A stretch of 64,000 nucleotides of DNA, from contig NZ_JAHXBG010000010.1 of the NCBI RefSeq assembly GCF_020103725.1, forward strand, positions 248,001 to 312,000. Direction: 5' to 3'. Made by a program: the position numbers and the translations under genes. Origin of the DNA: Hyalangium gracile. GTDB taxonomy: Bacteria > Myxococcota > Myxococcia > Myxococcales > Myxococcaceae. This document shows positions 1-8,763 of the stretch, in pieces. The notes beneath the pieces are model-generated. The model saw only the letters and a program-made list of their open reading frames with translations, ran no database searches and had not been told where the DNA came from. Positions within the stretch are counted from its first letter, which is position 1. Every line of letters begins with the position of its first letter.

Positions 1-183
1 CAGGAGTTCGATGCGATGAGCGCGGCGGTGCGCGGCGGCTTCGACGTGTGGCTGGGCATGAACTGGGGCCTCACGGCGGCCACGTCCTGGCAGTGGTGTG
101 ACGTGCGCTACGAGAAGGCCGCTGTCCGCGAGTGCACCCGGCCCATCAACTCGCTGCTCGTCGGGCCCACGCTGCGCTTCTGA
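1..183 (+). CDS. C-terminal end of a probable outer-membrane beta-barrel protein (partial)
   Basis: The window opens inside a gene. Frame 1 reads 60 residues to a TGA at 181-183. The fragment is rich in aromatic residues and alternating hydrophobics and ends in ...GPTLRF, a terminal phenylalanine as in many outer-membrane barrel proteins. It contains two cysteines. The family cannot be named from so short a piece. The following esterase starts 95 bases downstream, so the two need not be co-transcribed. Confidence 0.6.
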   Translation, partial: QEFDAMSAAVRGGFDVWLGMNWGLTAATSWQWCDVRYEKAAVRECTRPINSLLVGPTLRF

Positions 184-278
184 GCGGGCGGGGACGGTTG
201 TTCACTCCCGCGCGCCCGGGCGTCGTCGCGCGTTCGCGACTTCATCGCACGGGGCGCGAGCGCTAAGGTGACGCCCCT

Positions 279-992
279 ATGAACCGCGAATACCACCGCT
301 GGTACAGCCACCGCCTGGGCCGGGACATGGAGCTGCTGCTCTTCGGGCACTCGGGCGAGCCGGTGATCATGCTGCCCACGAGCCGCGGTCGCTTCTACCA
401 GAACGAGGACTTCGGGCTGGTGGGCGCCATCGCGGACCGCATCCAGGCGGGCCGCTACCTGGTGGTGTGTCCGGACGGAGTGGACGAGGAGAGCTGGCTC
501 AACCGGCACATCCACCCGCACGACCGGGTGGCTCGGCACGCGGCGTGGGAGTCCTACCTGCTGCACGAGGTGGTGCCTCTGGTGATGAGCCGCGGCACGG
601 GCGGGCGGCTGACGCTGGCTGGGTGCAGCTTCGGCGGCTTCCACGCCTACAACGTCGGCCTGCGCCACCCGAACACCTTCCGGCGGCTCATCTCCATGGG
701 CGGCAAGTTCGAGACCGAGCCGTACCTCGACGGCTACCACGACGAAAGCGTGTACTTCCACTCGGCCCTGCAGTGGCTGCCGAACGTCTCGGATCCGGCG
801 CAGCTCTCCGCGCTCCAGAAGGTGGAGATGGTGCTGGCGGTGGGCGAGCACGACTTCTGCCGCGGCGCCAACGAGCACCTCTCCAACGTGCTGTGGAAGA
901 AGGACATCGGCAACCACCTGTCCATCTGGCAGGGCGGCACCCACGACTGGCCCACCTGGCGGCGGATGATCCAGCAGTACCTGCCCTGGTAG
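279..992 (+). CDS. Esterase family protein (alpha/beta hydrolase, esterase D-like)
   Basis: A 237-residue protein with the alpha/beta hydrolase nucleophile elbow GCSFGG (Ser117). A plausible triad is completed by Asp192 (GEHDF) and His222 (GGTHDW). There is no signal peptide, so it is probably cytoplasmic. The family includes S-formylglutathione hydrolase and mycolyl-type esterases; the substrate cannot be told from sequence. The ATG at 279 follows a purine-rich AAGGTG about eight bases upstream. It converges with the MATE gene four bases downstream. In many bacteria this esterase type sits near ATP-grasp or amino-acid ligase genes, but no such neighbour is present here. Confidence 0.85.
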   Translation: MNREYHRWYSHRLGRDMELLLFGHSGEPVIMLPTSRGRFYQNEDFGLVGAIADRIQAGRYLVVCPDGVDEESWLNRHIHPHDRVARHAAWESYLLHEVVPLVMSRGTGGRLTLAGCSFGGFHAYNVGLRHPNTFRRLISMGGKFETEPYLDGYHDESVYFHSALQWLPNVSDPAQLSALQKVEMVLAVGEHDFCRGANEHLSNVLWKKDIGNHLSIWQGGTHDWPTWRRMIQQYLPW

Positions 993-996
993 CCGC

Positions 997-2373
997 TCAG
1001 GCCTCCAGCGGGCGCAGCGTGCCGGCGCTCATCCGATGGAAGCGCCACACCAGGGCGAGCGCCACGGCGATGAGCCCCGCGCACAGGCCCCACCAGATGC
1101 CGACGATGCCCAGCTTCAGCCCGAAGCCCAGCAGCAGGGACAGCGGCAGGCCGATGGCGTAGTGCCCCACCATGTTGGCGAGGAAGGTGAACCGCGTCTC
1201 CCCCGCCCCGCGCAGCACACCGGCCCCCACGCCCTGCAGCCCGTCGAAGATCTGGAAGACGGCGGTCACCATCCACAGGGGGACCAGCAGGGGGATGACC
1301 TCCTCCGACGCGCCGGCCAGCCGGGACAGCGTCTGCGGGAAGAGGGCGAACACCAGCGCCGACAGGGCCATGAAGCCCCCACCGCCCGCCAGGGCGATGA
1401 AGCCGCTCATCCGCGCCTGGGGCGTGTTGTGCGCCCCCACCGCCCAGCCCACGCGCACGCTGCCCGCGTTGCCGATGCCCACCGCGATGGTGAAGGAGAC
1501 GCTCGCGAAGGAGATGGCGATCTGGTGCGCCCCCATGCTCGCCTGGCCCAGCCGGAAGGCCAGGACGCCCGCGAGCGCGAAGACGCCGATCTCCGCCGCC
1601 AGGTGCAGGCCGATGGGCAACCCCACGCGGAAGGCCTGCCCCAGGTCCGGCCACACCGGGCGACGCACGGGCGCCGGCCCCTCCGAGGCAGTGGACCGCA
1701 CCGCCGCCAGGACGATGGCCAGCTGGAGCACGGTGCACAGCAGCGTGGCCAGCGCCGCGCCGGCGGCGCCCATGGCGGGGATGCTCCGCAGCGGCCCGAA
1801 GCCCTCCGGCAGCACGCCGCCACCGAAGACGAGGAGGATGTCCGCGCCCAGGTTGAAGATGTTGGCCGCCACGGTGGCCACCACCAGCGGGCGGGTGTTC
1901 GCGGTGGACTGCAGGTAGCCGCGCACCATGAGGAACGCCAGCATCGTCACCAGGCTGGGCGCGCGCCAGTACAGGTAGGCCCGAGTCTCCGCCAGGTCCT
2001 CCGTGGCATACCCGAAGAAGGGCAGCACCTCCGGCACCAGGACCACCACGCCGCCCAGCATCACCCCCGCGATGAGCGCCATCCACCCGCCCTGCCACAG
2101 CAGCGCCCGGGCCCGGGACAGGTTGCGCGCCCCGAAGGCCTGGGACACCAGCGGGTCGAACCCCATCATCACCCCCATGCCCAGGCCGCTGACAGCGAAG
2201 AAGAGGGCGTTGGCCAGGCCCACCGCGGCCAGGGCCGAGGTGCCGGCGTGGCCCACCACCAGGGTGTCGACCAGGCCCATGAGCGCCTGGCCGCCTTGAG
2301 CAATGGAGATGGGGATGGCGAGCTTCATCAGCTCGCGGAACTCCTCGCGACGGGACTTCACAGGGGCAGACAT
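997..2373 (-). CDS. MATE family efflux transporter
   Basis: A 458-residue inner-membrane protein with about twelve hydrophobic helices in two similar halves, the usual size and layout of MATE (MatE/NorM/DinF) Na+- or H+-coupled drug exporters. The N-terminal half carries the typical IPISIAQGGQALMGLVDTL stretch and the family-like MMGFDPLVSQAFGA segment in helices 1-2. Start is the ATG at 2371-2373; the ribosome site is weak. It is a single gene, convergent with the esterase. Substrate is not predictable. Confidence 0.93.
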   Translation of the reverse strand: MSAPVKSRREEFRELMKLAIPISIAQGGQALMGLVDTLVVGHAGTSALAAVGLANALFFAVSGLGMGVMMGFDPLVSQAFGARNLSRARALLWQGGWMALIAGVMLGGVVVLVPEVLPFFGYATEDLAETRAYLYWRAPSLVTMLAFLMVRGYLQSTANTRPLVVATVAANIFNLGADILLVFGGGVLPEGFGPLRSIPAMGAAGAALATLLCTVLQLAIVLAAVRSTASEGPAPVRRPVWPDLGQAFRVGLPIGLHLAAEIGVFALAGVLAFRLGQASMGAHQIAISFASVSFTIAVGIGNAGSVRVGWAVGAHNTPQARMSGFIALAGGGGFMALSALVFALFPQTLSRLAGASEEVIPLLVPLWMVTAVFQIFDGLQGVGAGVLRGAGETRFTFLANMVGHYAIGLPLSLLLGFGLKLGIVGIWWGLCAGLIAVALALVWRFHRMSAGTLRPLEA

Positions 2374-2457
2374 GGGACAGGCCGCCTATAGCGTCTTCTG
2401 GCGCGAAATGCGCTTCTGAAGAGCCGACGGGCCCACCGGCGGGCGCTGACCCCGGGC

Positions 2458-2502
2458 AAAAAAAAGGCGGCCGGCTCGCATCCCCCGAGGGAGCCGACCG
2501 CC
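2458..2502 (-). terminator. Rho-independent terminator after the beta-propeller lipoprotein gene
   Basis: On the minus strand, 22 bases after the stop of the lipoprotein gene, there is a 12-bp stem (arms 2491-2502 and 2466-2477, one G-U wobble) followed at once by eight U residues (A-run at 2458-2465 on the plus strand). This is the clearest intrinsic terminator in the window. Confidence 0.85.
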
Positions 2503-2524
2503 CTTCCCTCTTTCGAGGGGGGTG

Positions 2525-4624
2525 CTACGGGTAATAAGGCGTCGAGAAGTTCGTCTCGAAAGTCGTTGTGGCCAGAGGCACCTGCAGGTTGCTCACATGC
2601 GCCACGCGCACGCCGGCGTCGGTGATGGCGTAGACGTAGTCATCCGCCATCACGCTGCGGCGCACGTTGGGCGTCCAGTACCACGTCCAGTCCCGGTAGT
2701 TCTGGGTCCGATACAGGTCCGACATGGAGAGGGTGCCCACCGGGGTGAAGCCCGTGGCCGCGTTCACGTTGAACACGCGTAGCTCGCTGCGGAAGCCGCT
2801 CCAGTAGTCCGAGCCGTTGTACACGTAGTCCGCGAAGGGCAGCGCCAGCAGCCCCTTGGACGGGAAGAAGTTGAAGGCCTTGTGGTCCCAGAGCGCCTCG
2901 CTCCAGCCAGAGGTGGTGCCCACCAGATGGGTGAACTTCTCCGTGGGGTGCGCCGGATCCGTCACGTCGAACATGGACAGCTTCACCGTGCGCTGCCATC
3001 CCTCGTTCGGGTTCTCAGGAATGTGCACGCCCACGGTGATCAGGTGGTTCTCATCCAGCGGGTGGATGTAGCTGGAGAAGCCCGGCACCTTCAGCTCGCC
3101 CACCTTGCGCGGGTGCTCCGGGTCGGACAGGTCGAAGGTGAAGAGCGGATCCACCCGCCGGAAGGTGACGACGTAGCCCTTGTCGCCGATGAAGCGCGCG
3201 CTGTAGATGCTCTCGCCCTTGGCCAGCTCCTCCGACTGGCCCGCCTTCACCAGCCGGCCGTTCTGCTCCCGGAAGGTGACCACGCGGTTGGTGGTCTCCG
3301 TGCGGCCCCAGGGGTTGTCACCGTCCTCCTTGAAGGTGTTGATGGTGGTGGCCACGCGCAGCACGCCCTCGTGCTCGTCCATGCTGAACTGGTTGAGCGG
3401 GTGGCCCTCCACCACGCCGCTGGCCACGTAGCGCGCCGAGCCCGGGGTGCGGATGTCGAACTTGTGCAGGTACGTGTGGTCCTTCTGCCCGTCCTCCGGC
3501 CACCACCACCAGTGCCGGCTGGCCAGGTAGAGGCTCTCGGTGTTGGCGTACACCTCGCCCGGGTCCGTCACCAGGCTGGTGCGGTGGATGGTGGACTCGG
3601 CGCCGGGGGCGTCCAGGTTCAGCGAGGCCACGGTGACGAAGCCCACCTTGGCGGGCGTGTTGCTGCGGAAGAAATCCCGGCAGTCGTAGCCGACCTCCAC
3701 CCTCGAGCCGTCCGGCAGCTTGCGCCAGCCCTTCGGCAGCCACTGCTCGAGCGTCTGCTCGCGGATGAGCTTCTCGTTCTGGACGATGAGCTTGTCCAGC
3801 TCGCGCTTCAGCCGGTCCTCGTCGTCCCAGAGCCCCTCCGAGTACTCCGGCCACCAGCGCGTGTTCTGGGGCCAGCGGAACGAGTCATTGAGCAACAGCC
3901 GCACCGCGCTGTCCGTGCGGCGCGCGTTGGCGTAGTAGCCGGGGATGTAGAGCTGATCCTGGACCTGCGGCGCCGCCAGGTCCGTGACATCCACCACCGT
4001 CACCTTGGTGGCGCTCATGTCATAGGTGTAGCAGCCGCGGAACGCATCGCACTGCGGCTCGGTGCTGCCGTCTCGCTGCAGGGCGACCTGGGAGAAGATC
4101 ACCACGCGGTTGCCCTGCAGGAACATCTCGCGCGGCCAGCCCTCGAGGGCCACGCTGCTCAGCGCGCTGAGCGAGGCGGCGGGCCAGGAGCGGTGCACGT
4201 ACAGCTTGCGGCCGGAGACGACGAAGATGCGCGTCCCGTCGTTCTTCACGAAGTCCGCTTCATCCACGCCCTCCACCTGGTTGTTGGTGTCGGTGTAGTC
4301 GTCCGGACCCGCTTTCCCCGTACCCGGGCCACCGGAGTTCGAGTCCCCCGCCGCCGGAGCACTGGGGGGAGCACCCGCGCCGTCCTCCATGATGGGGCCA
4401 CCGCGCCCCCACCCGCCGATCATCTCCTTCTGCCACGACAGCTGGGTACGCATGTCCAGCACCGCGGTGTCCTCGATGTAGGACTCGAGGTCCTCGCAGC
4501 GCTCGAAGCTCTCGAGCCGGGCCTGCAGCTGGACCGGCTGGTTCCCCGGGACGCCGCCGCGCTCGCCGTCACACCCGGCCACCGCCAGCGCCAGCCCGAA
4601 TCCGCCGTATCGAAGCCATCTCAT
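2525..4624 (-). CDS. Secreted beta-propeller domain lipoprotein (Beta_propel family)
   Basis: A 699-residue lipoprotein. The ATG at 4622-4624 is chosen because it has a GAGGGA ribosome site and gives a short signal with lipobox LAVAGC (Cys18); the frame stays open upstream to 4705 without such features. After the lipobox comes the segment CEDLESYI, typical of the 'secreted protein with C-terminal beta-propeller' family. A Gly/Pro/Ser linker and the NQVEGVDEADFVKNDG block, characteristic of this family, follow, and then a long propeller to the C-terminus. Function in the family is unknown; an extracellular binding or scaffold role is inferred. A strong terminator follows the gene. Confidence 0.85.
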   Translation of the reverse strand: MRWLRYGGFGLALAVAGCDGERGGVPGNQPVQLQARLESFERCEDLESYIEDTAVLDMRTQLSWQKEMIGGWGRGGPIMEDGAGAPPSAPAAGDSNSGGPGTGKAGPDDYTDTNNQVEGVDEADFVKNDGTRIFVVSGRKLYVHRSWPAASLSALSSVALEGWPREMFLQGNRVVIFSQVALQRDGSTEPQCDAFRGCYTYDMSATKVTVVDVTDLAAPQVQDQLYIPGYYANARRTDSAVRLLLNDSFRWPQNTRWWPEYSEGLWDDEDRLKRELDKLIVQNEKLIREQTLEQWLPKGWRKLPDGSRVEVGYDCRDFFRSNTPAKVGFVTVASLNLDAPGAESTIHRTSLVTDPGEVYANTESLYLASRHWWWWPEDGQKDHTYLHKFDIRTPGSARYVASGVVEGHPLNQFSMDEHEGVLRVATTINTFKEDGDNPWGRTETTNRVVTFREQNGRLVKAGQSEELAKGESIYSARFIGDKGYVVTFRRVDPLFTFDLSDPEHPRKVGELKVPGFSSYIHPLDENHLITVGVHIPENPNEGWQRTVKLSMFDVTDPAHPTEKFTHLVGTTSGWSEALWDHKAFNFFPSKGLLALPFADYVYNGSDYWSGFRSELRVFNVNAATGFTPVGTLSMSDLYRTQNYRDWTWYWTPNVRRSVMADDYVYAITDAGVRVAHVSNLQVPLATTTFETNFSTPYYP

Positions 4625-4762
4625 AAAATCCCTCAACACTGCTCCGGCCCACCGGGGTGCCCGCCGCGGCCAACCCCGGTCGCATGCCGCGCCGGGCGTT
4701 GCCACACACGTGCCAACGGTGAAGGAGTTGGGATTTCAGGAGGTTAGGGGTTACGGGGGATC

Positions 4763-5929
4763 TCAGAAAGTTGATGACCTGGCAGGGAGGGCCAGGGAAA
4801 AACCGAGAGCGCGGGGGACAAACCGCTGGAACTGGGCGGCCAGCGCCGTGTCCACCCGCTCCAGGCGCAGCCCCATGCCCGCCGGGCCCTGGAAGGCCGA
4901 GCCGCGGCGCGGCGGGTTGGACCAGGCCACCACCGCCTCCACCGAGGAGGAGACGCGCTGGCCGGCCAGCGTCACCCGGAGCGCCAGGCGCGCCCCGGCC
5001 CGGGCCGGCGTGAGGGTGCGCACGAAGAGGGCCTCGGGGCTGGCGTCCGAGCTGAACCCGGTGAGCAGGGGCCCGCAGCGCGTGGTGAACTCCACCACGG
5101 AGAACAGGGGCACCCGCTCGGCGGCGCGCACCGGCGCCACCCCGGGCGCCAGCCGCTCCAGCACCCGCGCCACCAGCGCGTCCGGCGCCATCAGCCGGCG
5201 CTCCAGCAGCGGCTCTCCGGAGAGCTCGCGGGCCTTGGCGTGCACCTCCGTGGGCTCCTCCACGCCCGCCACCAGCACCAGCGGCTTGCGGGGCAGCAGC
5301 ACGTGCAGCTTCCTGGCCAGCGCCAGCCCGTCCTGGAAGGCGAAGGAGCGGGACACATCCACCACCAGCCCGTCCAGCCGCGAGCCGAACGCCACCGCCA
5401 GCGCCTCCGCCTCCACCGCGTGGCGCGCATAGAGGACGTGGAAGCCCTCGTGCTCCAGCGCCCCGCCCAGGAAGGAGCCCATGGAGCGGCTGCCCTCCAC
5501 CAGCAGCACCCCCAGCCCCGGAGGAGGCCCCTGGCGCGCGTGCTCCCGAGCCGCGCGCACCGCGAGCACCTTGGCCGTCAGCGCGTCGAACTCCACCGGC
5601 TTGGGCAGGAAGTCATCCGCCCCCGCGCGCGAGCAGAGCATCACCTCGTGCGGCGCGCTGGCGCCCGTGAGCATGACCACCGGCACGCTGCCCGCGTTCG
5701 GGTGGGCCTTCATGCGCCGACAGGCTTCATCTCCCTGCATGCCCTCCATGCGCAGGTCCATCAGCACCAGCGCGGGCACGCGGCGCTCCAGCTCGGCCAG
5801 ACACGCCGCGCCGCCCTCGAGCGGCACCGGCTCGCAGCCCAGGCGCGACAGGTGTTGGCACACCAGGTCCCGCACGGCGCGGGAGTCATCGACGACGAAG
5901 ACTTCGTCGCGCGTGAGAGCCGGTTCCAT
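4763..5929 (-). CDS. Response regulator with two receiver domains and a C-terminal PilZ-like domain
   Basis: 388 residues from the ATG at 5927-5929 (GGGGG ribosome site; a GTG six codons upstream is the alternative). Receiver 1 (about 9-125) is intact: acidic pair Asp14-Asp15, phospho-acceptor Asp58 (LMDLRM), Thr88 and Lys110. Receiver 2 (about 130-250) is degenerate: its acidic pocket reads LVEGSR, though an Asp is kept at LVVDVS. The rest (about 265-375) resembles the Myxococcus paralogous PilZ-like domain TIGR02266, a candidate c-di-GMP or protein-interaction module. A role in motility or development signalling is inferred. No kinase gene is adjacent. Confidence 0.85.
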   Translation of the reverse strand: MEPALTRDEVFVVDDSRAVRDLVCQHLSRLGCEPVPLEGGAACLAELERRVPALVLMDLRMEGMQGDEACRRMKAHPNAGSVPVVMLTGASAPHEVMLCSRAGADDFLPKPVEFDALTAKVLAVRAAREHARQGPPPGLGVLLVEGSRSMGSFLGGALEHEGFHVLYARHAVEAEALAVAFGSRLDGLVVDVSRSFAFQDGLALARKLHVLLPRKPLVLVAGVEEPTEVHAKARELSGEPLLERRLMAPDALVARVLERLAPGVAPVRAAERVPLFSVVEFTTRCGPLLTGFSSDASPEALFVRTLTPARAGARLALRVTLAGQRVSSSVEAVVAWSNPPRRGSAFQGPAGMGLRLERVDTALAAQFQRFVPRALGFSLALPARSSTF

Positions 5930-6085
5930 GTTCGCCCCCGAAAGCACCCCTTACGAGCTAGGGACGCTCCCCGGGCAGGGCCATGTAAGGGGCTCTGTGC
6001 TGTACATGGGCGGACGCCCCAAGCGTATGAGGAGCAACACGCCGCTGCCCGGCAGATCAGTTCCCGACAGTGCGAGGCAGGACGC

Positions 6086-7903
6086 TCAGGCCGGGCGGCC
6101 GGAGAGCACCTGGGTGAGCTGACGTGTGACGGTGGCGCACTGCTCGCTGTTACCGGCCTCGAGGGCGGCGCGGCCGGTGTCGAGCAGGTTACGGACGGTG
6201 CCCACGGCGGCGGTGGCCTCGGGGCTGGGGTTCTCCTCGGCGCTGCGCTGGAGCAGGCGCGCCAGCTTCTCGCCCTTCTCCAGCAGCTTGCGGAGCTTCT
6301 CCTCCGTGCCGCGCGCGTCCTCCCAGGCCTGGGAGCTGGAGTAGCGGGCCTGCTCCTGGGAGAGCTTCGCCGCCTCGGGCGCGGGCAGGCTGGGGCGGGC
6401 CTCCAGGCGGACCTGCTCGGCCATGCCCGTCCTCAGGTCCACCGCGCGCACCGAGAGGATGCTCTCGCTCGAGAGCGCGAACGTCACCTCGATCTGGTTC
6501 TCCGCGCGCTGGCCCGCCTGCAGGTTGCGCAGCACCACCTCGCCCAGCTTGCGGTTGTCGTCCTGGAAGTCGGCCTCGCCCTGGAAGATGGGGATGCGCA
6601 CCTCGGCCTGCCCTGCCCTGCTGGGCAGGAAGATGTCGCGCGCCACCACCGGCACCTGGGTGTTCTTGGCGATGAGCCGCTTCACGCGCCCGCCCAGCAC
6701 GCCCACGCCCAGCGACTGGCCCGCCACGTCCAGCAGCAGCGCCGCGCCGGACTGGCGCACCAGCTCGTCCGCCTGGATGGCCGCGCCCAGCGCCACGGCC
6801 TCGTCCGGGTTGACGTCCGTGGACGGCGCGCGGCCGAAGAAGTCCGCCACCAGCCGCTGCACCAGGGGCACGCGCGTCATGCCCCCCACCAGGAGCACCA
6901 CGTCCACCGAGCGCGGGTCCATCCTCGCGTCCTGCATCACCGTCCGACACACCTCCAGGCAGCGGCGGGACAGCGGCTCGGACAGCGTCTCGAAGAAGGA
7001 GCGCGTGAGGACGGTCTCCACGCCCGTGAGGCGCCGGTTGGCCGAGGTGTAGTCGCCCAGGGCCGCCACGGAGATGAGGGCCTCCTCCTTCTGCGTCAGC
7101 TCGCGCTTGGCGGCCTCCGCGGCCACCTTCAGCCGGCGCAGCGACGAGGTGTCCCGGGACACCGCCTCGCGCAGCGGCTCCTCCACCTGGGCCACCAGCC
7201 ACTGGACGATGCGCTGATCGAAGTCCTCGCCGCCCAGCGTCGAGTCGCCTCCGGTGGCCCGCACCTCGAAGACGCCGTTCTTCACCTCGAGGATGGACAC
7301 GTCGAAGGTGCCGCCGCCCAGGTCGAACACGAGCGCGTTGCCCTGGAAGCTCGTCGACAGGCCGTAGGCGAGCGCCGCCGCGGTGGGCTCGTTCACCAGC
7401 CGCAGCACCTCCAGGCCGGCGATGGAGGCCGCCTCGCGCGTGGCCGAGCGCTGGTTGTCATCGAAGTTGGCGGGCACGGTGATGACGCAGCGGCCCACCT
7501 TCTTCCCGAAGTGCGCCTGCGCATCCAGCTTCAGCTCGCCCAGGACCATCGCCGCCACCTGGGTGAGGGGCAGCACCTTGCCCGCCAGGTTCACGCGCAC
7601 ATCCCCGGTGGGGCCTGGAATGAGCGGGAAGGGCACCAGCTTCCTGGCCTCCTCCACCAGCTCGGGGGTGCAGCGCCGCCCCAGGAAGCGCTTGGTGGCC
7701 CACACCACGCTACCGGGCTGGTCCTCCGCCATGCGCTGGGCGGGGGTGCCCACCACGCGCTCCCCGTCACTGTCCAGGCCTACCACGGAGGGGGTCAGCC
7801 GACCTCCCGCTCGCGACGGGATGATGCGCGCCCGGCCCCCTTCGACGGTAGCCACGGCGCTGTTGGTGGTCCCCAGATCGATACCGATGACAGGTTCTTG
7901 CAT
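6086..7903 (-). CDS. Hsp70 family molecular chaperone (DnaK paralogue)
   Basis: A 605-residue Hsp70 with all three ATPase signatures: GIDLGTTNSAVA at residues 7-18, VFDLGGGTFDVSIL near 191-204 and VLLVGGMTRVP near 333-343. A substrate-binding beta domain and a shortened helical lid follow; there is no DnaK-type EEVD-like tail. No dnaJ or grpE lies next to it, so it is more likely one of the many myxobacterial Hsp70 paralogues than housekeeping DnaK. ATG at 7901-7903. Its promoter must lie in the 199-bp divergent region shared with atpH. Confidence 0.92.
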   Translation of the reverse strand: MQEPVIGIDLGTTNSAVATVEGGRARIIPSRAGGRLTPSVVGLDSDGERVVGTPAQRMAEDQPGSVVWATKRFLGRRCTPELVEEARKLVPFPLIPGPTGDVRVNLAGKVLPLTQVAAMVLGELKLDAQAHFGKKVGRCVITVPANFDDNQRSATREAASIAGLEVLRLVNEPTAAALAYGLSTSFQGNALVFDLGGGTFDVSILEVKNGVFEVRATGGDSTLGGEDFDQRIVQWLVAQVEEPLREAVSRDTSSLRRLKVAAEAAKRELTQKEEALISVAALGDYTSANRRLTGVETVLTRSFFETLSEPLSRRCLEVCRTVMQDARMDPRSVDVVLLVGGMTRVPLVQRLVADFFGRAPSTDVNPDEAVALGAAIQADELVRQSGAALLLDVAGQSLGVGVLGGRVKRLIAKNTQVPVVARDIFLPSRAGQAEVRIPIFQGEADFQDDNRKLGEVVLRNLQAGQRAENQIEVTFALSSESILSVRAVDLRTGMAEQVRLEARPSLPAPEAAKLSQEQARYSSSQAWEDARGTEEKLRKLLEKGEKLARLLQRSAEENPSPEATAAVGTVRNLLDTGRAALEAGNSEQCATVTRQLTQVLSGRPA

Positions 7904-8102
7904 GGGCCGAATGCGGTTCCACCGGGATGGAGCGCCCCTCCCCCGACGTGCTGAAGGGCTATGAGCCAGAGGCTAGCGATGTCCCTTCCCCGGAGTCCAG
8001 CCAGCCATGCGCTGCCGGAAAGGCTCCCATCACCCGACATTCACCACGGCCTCACCCCAGCCGTTGCCCGGGGCCTGGGGGCGTGCTAAGGGCGCGGCCG
8101 CC

Positions 8103-8651
8103 ATGGTGAACGTGTCCATCGCCCGCCGCTATGCCCGTGCGCTCCTCGACGTCGCCGCCGAGGGCAACCGCACCGATGCCGTCGCTGATCAGCTCGCCAC
8201 CTTCGTGAAGGCGTTCGAGCAGAGCCGCGAGCTGTCGGACCTGCTGCTCAACCCCGCCTACAACACCACCCAGCGCAGCCAGGTGGTGGAGGCGATCATG
8301 AAGATGATGGGCAACGTCGAGCCCGCCCTGGCCAACACCCTGCGCCTGCTGGTGGAGCGCAACCGCCTCACCTACCTGCCGGACATCGCCCGCGTGTACC
8401 GGGACCTGGCCGACGCCCGGGCCGGCCGCGTGCGCGGCCACGTCACCAGCGCCAGCAAGCTGCCCGCGGACGCCCTGGAGCAGCTGCGCAAGAACCTCCA
8501 GCAGCTCACCCAGCGCGACGTCATCCTCGAGTCCCGCGTGGACCCCGCCCTGCTGGGGGGTGTGTCCGCCCAGGTGGGCAGCGTCCTCTACGACGGCAGC
8601 GTCCGCACCCAGCTGGAGCAGATGCGCCGCCAGCTCAAGCAGCAGGGCTGA
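8103..8651 (+). CDS. atpH: F1F0 ATP synthase delta subunit
   Basis: 182 residues. The N-terminus VNVSIARRYARALLDVA and the C-terminal LLGGVSAQVGSVLYDGSVRTQLEQM are the two conserved ends of the OSCP/delta family, which links F1 to the F0 b subunits in the stator. The ATG at 8103 is chosen over the upstream extension because it begins this conserved segment. A short hairpin (8661-8679) follows the stop. The gene is not directly followed by atpA as in most bacteria: a histidine kinase gene intervenes. Confidence 0.95.
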   Translation: MVNVSIARRYARALLDVAAEGNRTDAVADQLATFVKAFEQSRELSDLLLNPAYNTTQRSQVVEAIMKMMGNVEPALANTLRLLVERNRLTYLPDIARVYRDLADARAGRVRGHVTSASKLPADALEQLRKNLQQLTQRDVILESRVDPALLGGVSAQVGSVLYDGSVRTQLEQMRRQLKQQG

Positions 8652-8763
8652 GACGTCCCAGGGCGGAATTTTCCCGCCCGGGTGACCCTACTCCTCAGGT
8701 CCTCCAGGGCTCCAGCGCAATCCGCAAGCCCGGTATTTCCAGCAGGTCCCGGAGCAGCTATAC

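Noticed and set aside
2882-4747. Long plus-strand open frame opposite the beta-propeller gene
   Set aside because: Rich in His/Arg/Val/Leu with no domain; the minus strand has a lipobox, ribosome site, family motifs and a terminator. GC-rich third positions keep the opposite strand open.
5240-7954. A 904-codon plus-strand frame across the PilZ and Hsp70 genes
   Set aside because: Composition is antisense-type (His/Gln/Arg/Leu repeats) and it crosses two well-supported genes on the other strand.
8661-8679. Short hairpin after atpH considered as a terminator
   Set aside because: Only a 6-bp stem with no U-tract after it; too weak to list separately.
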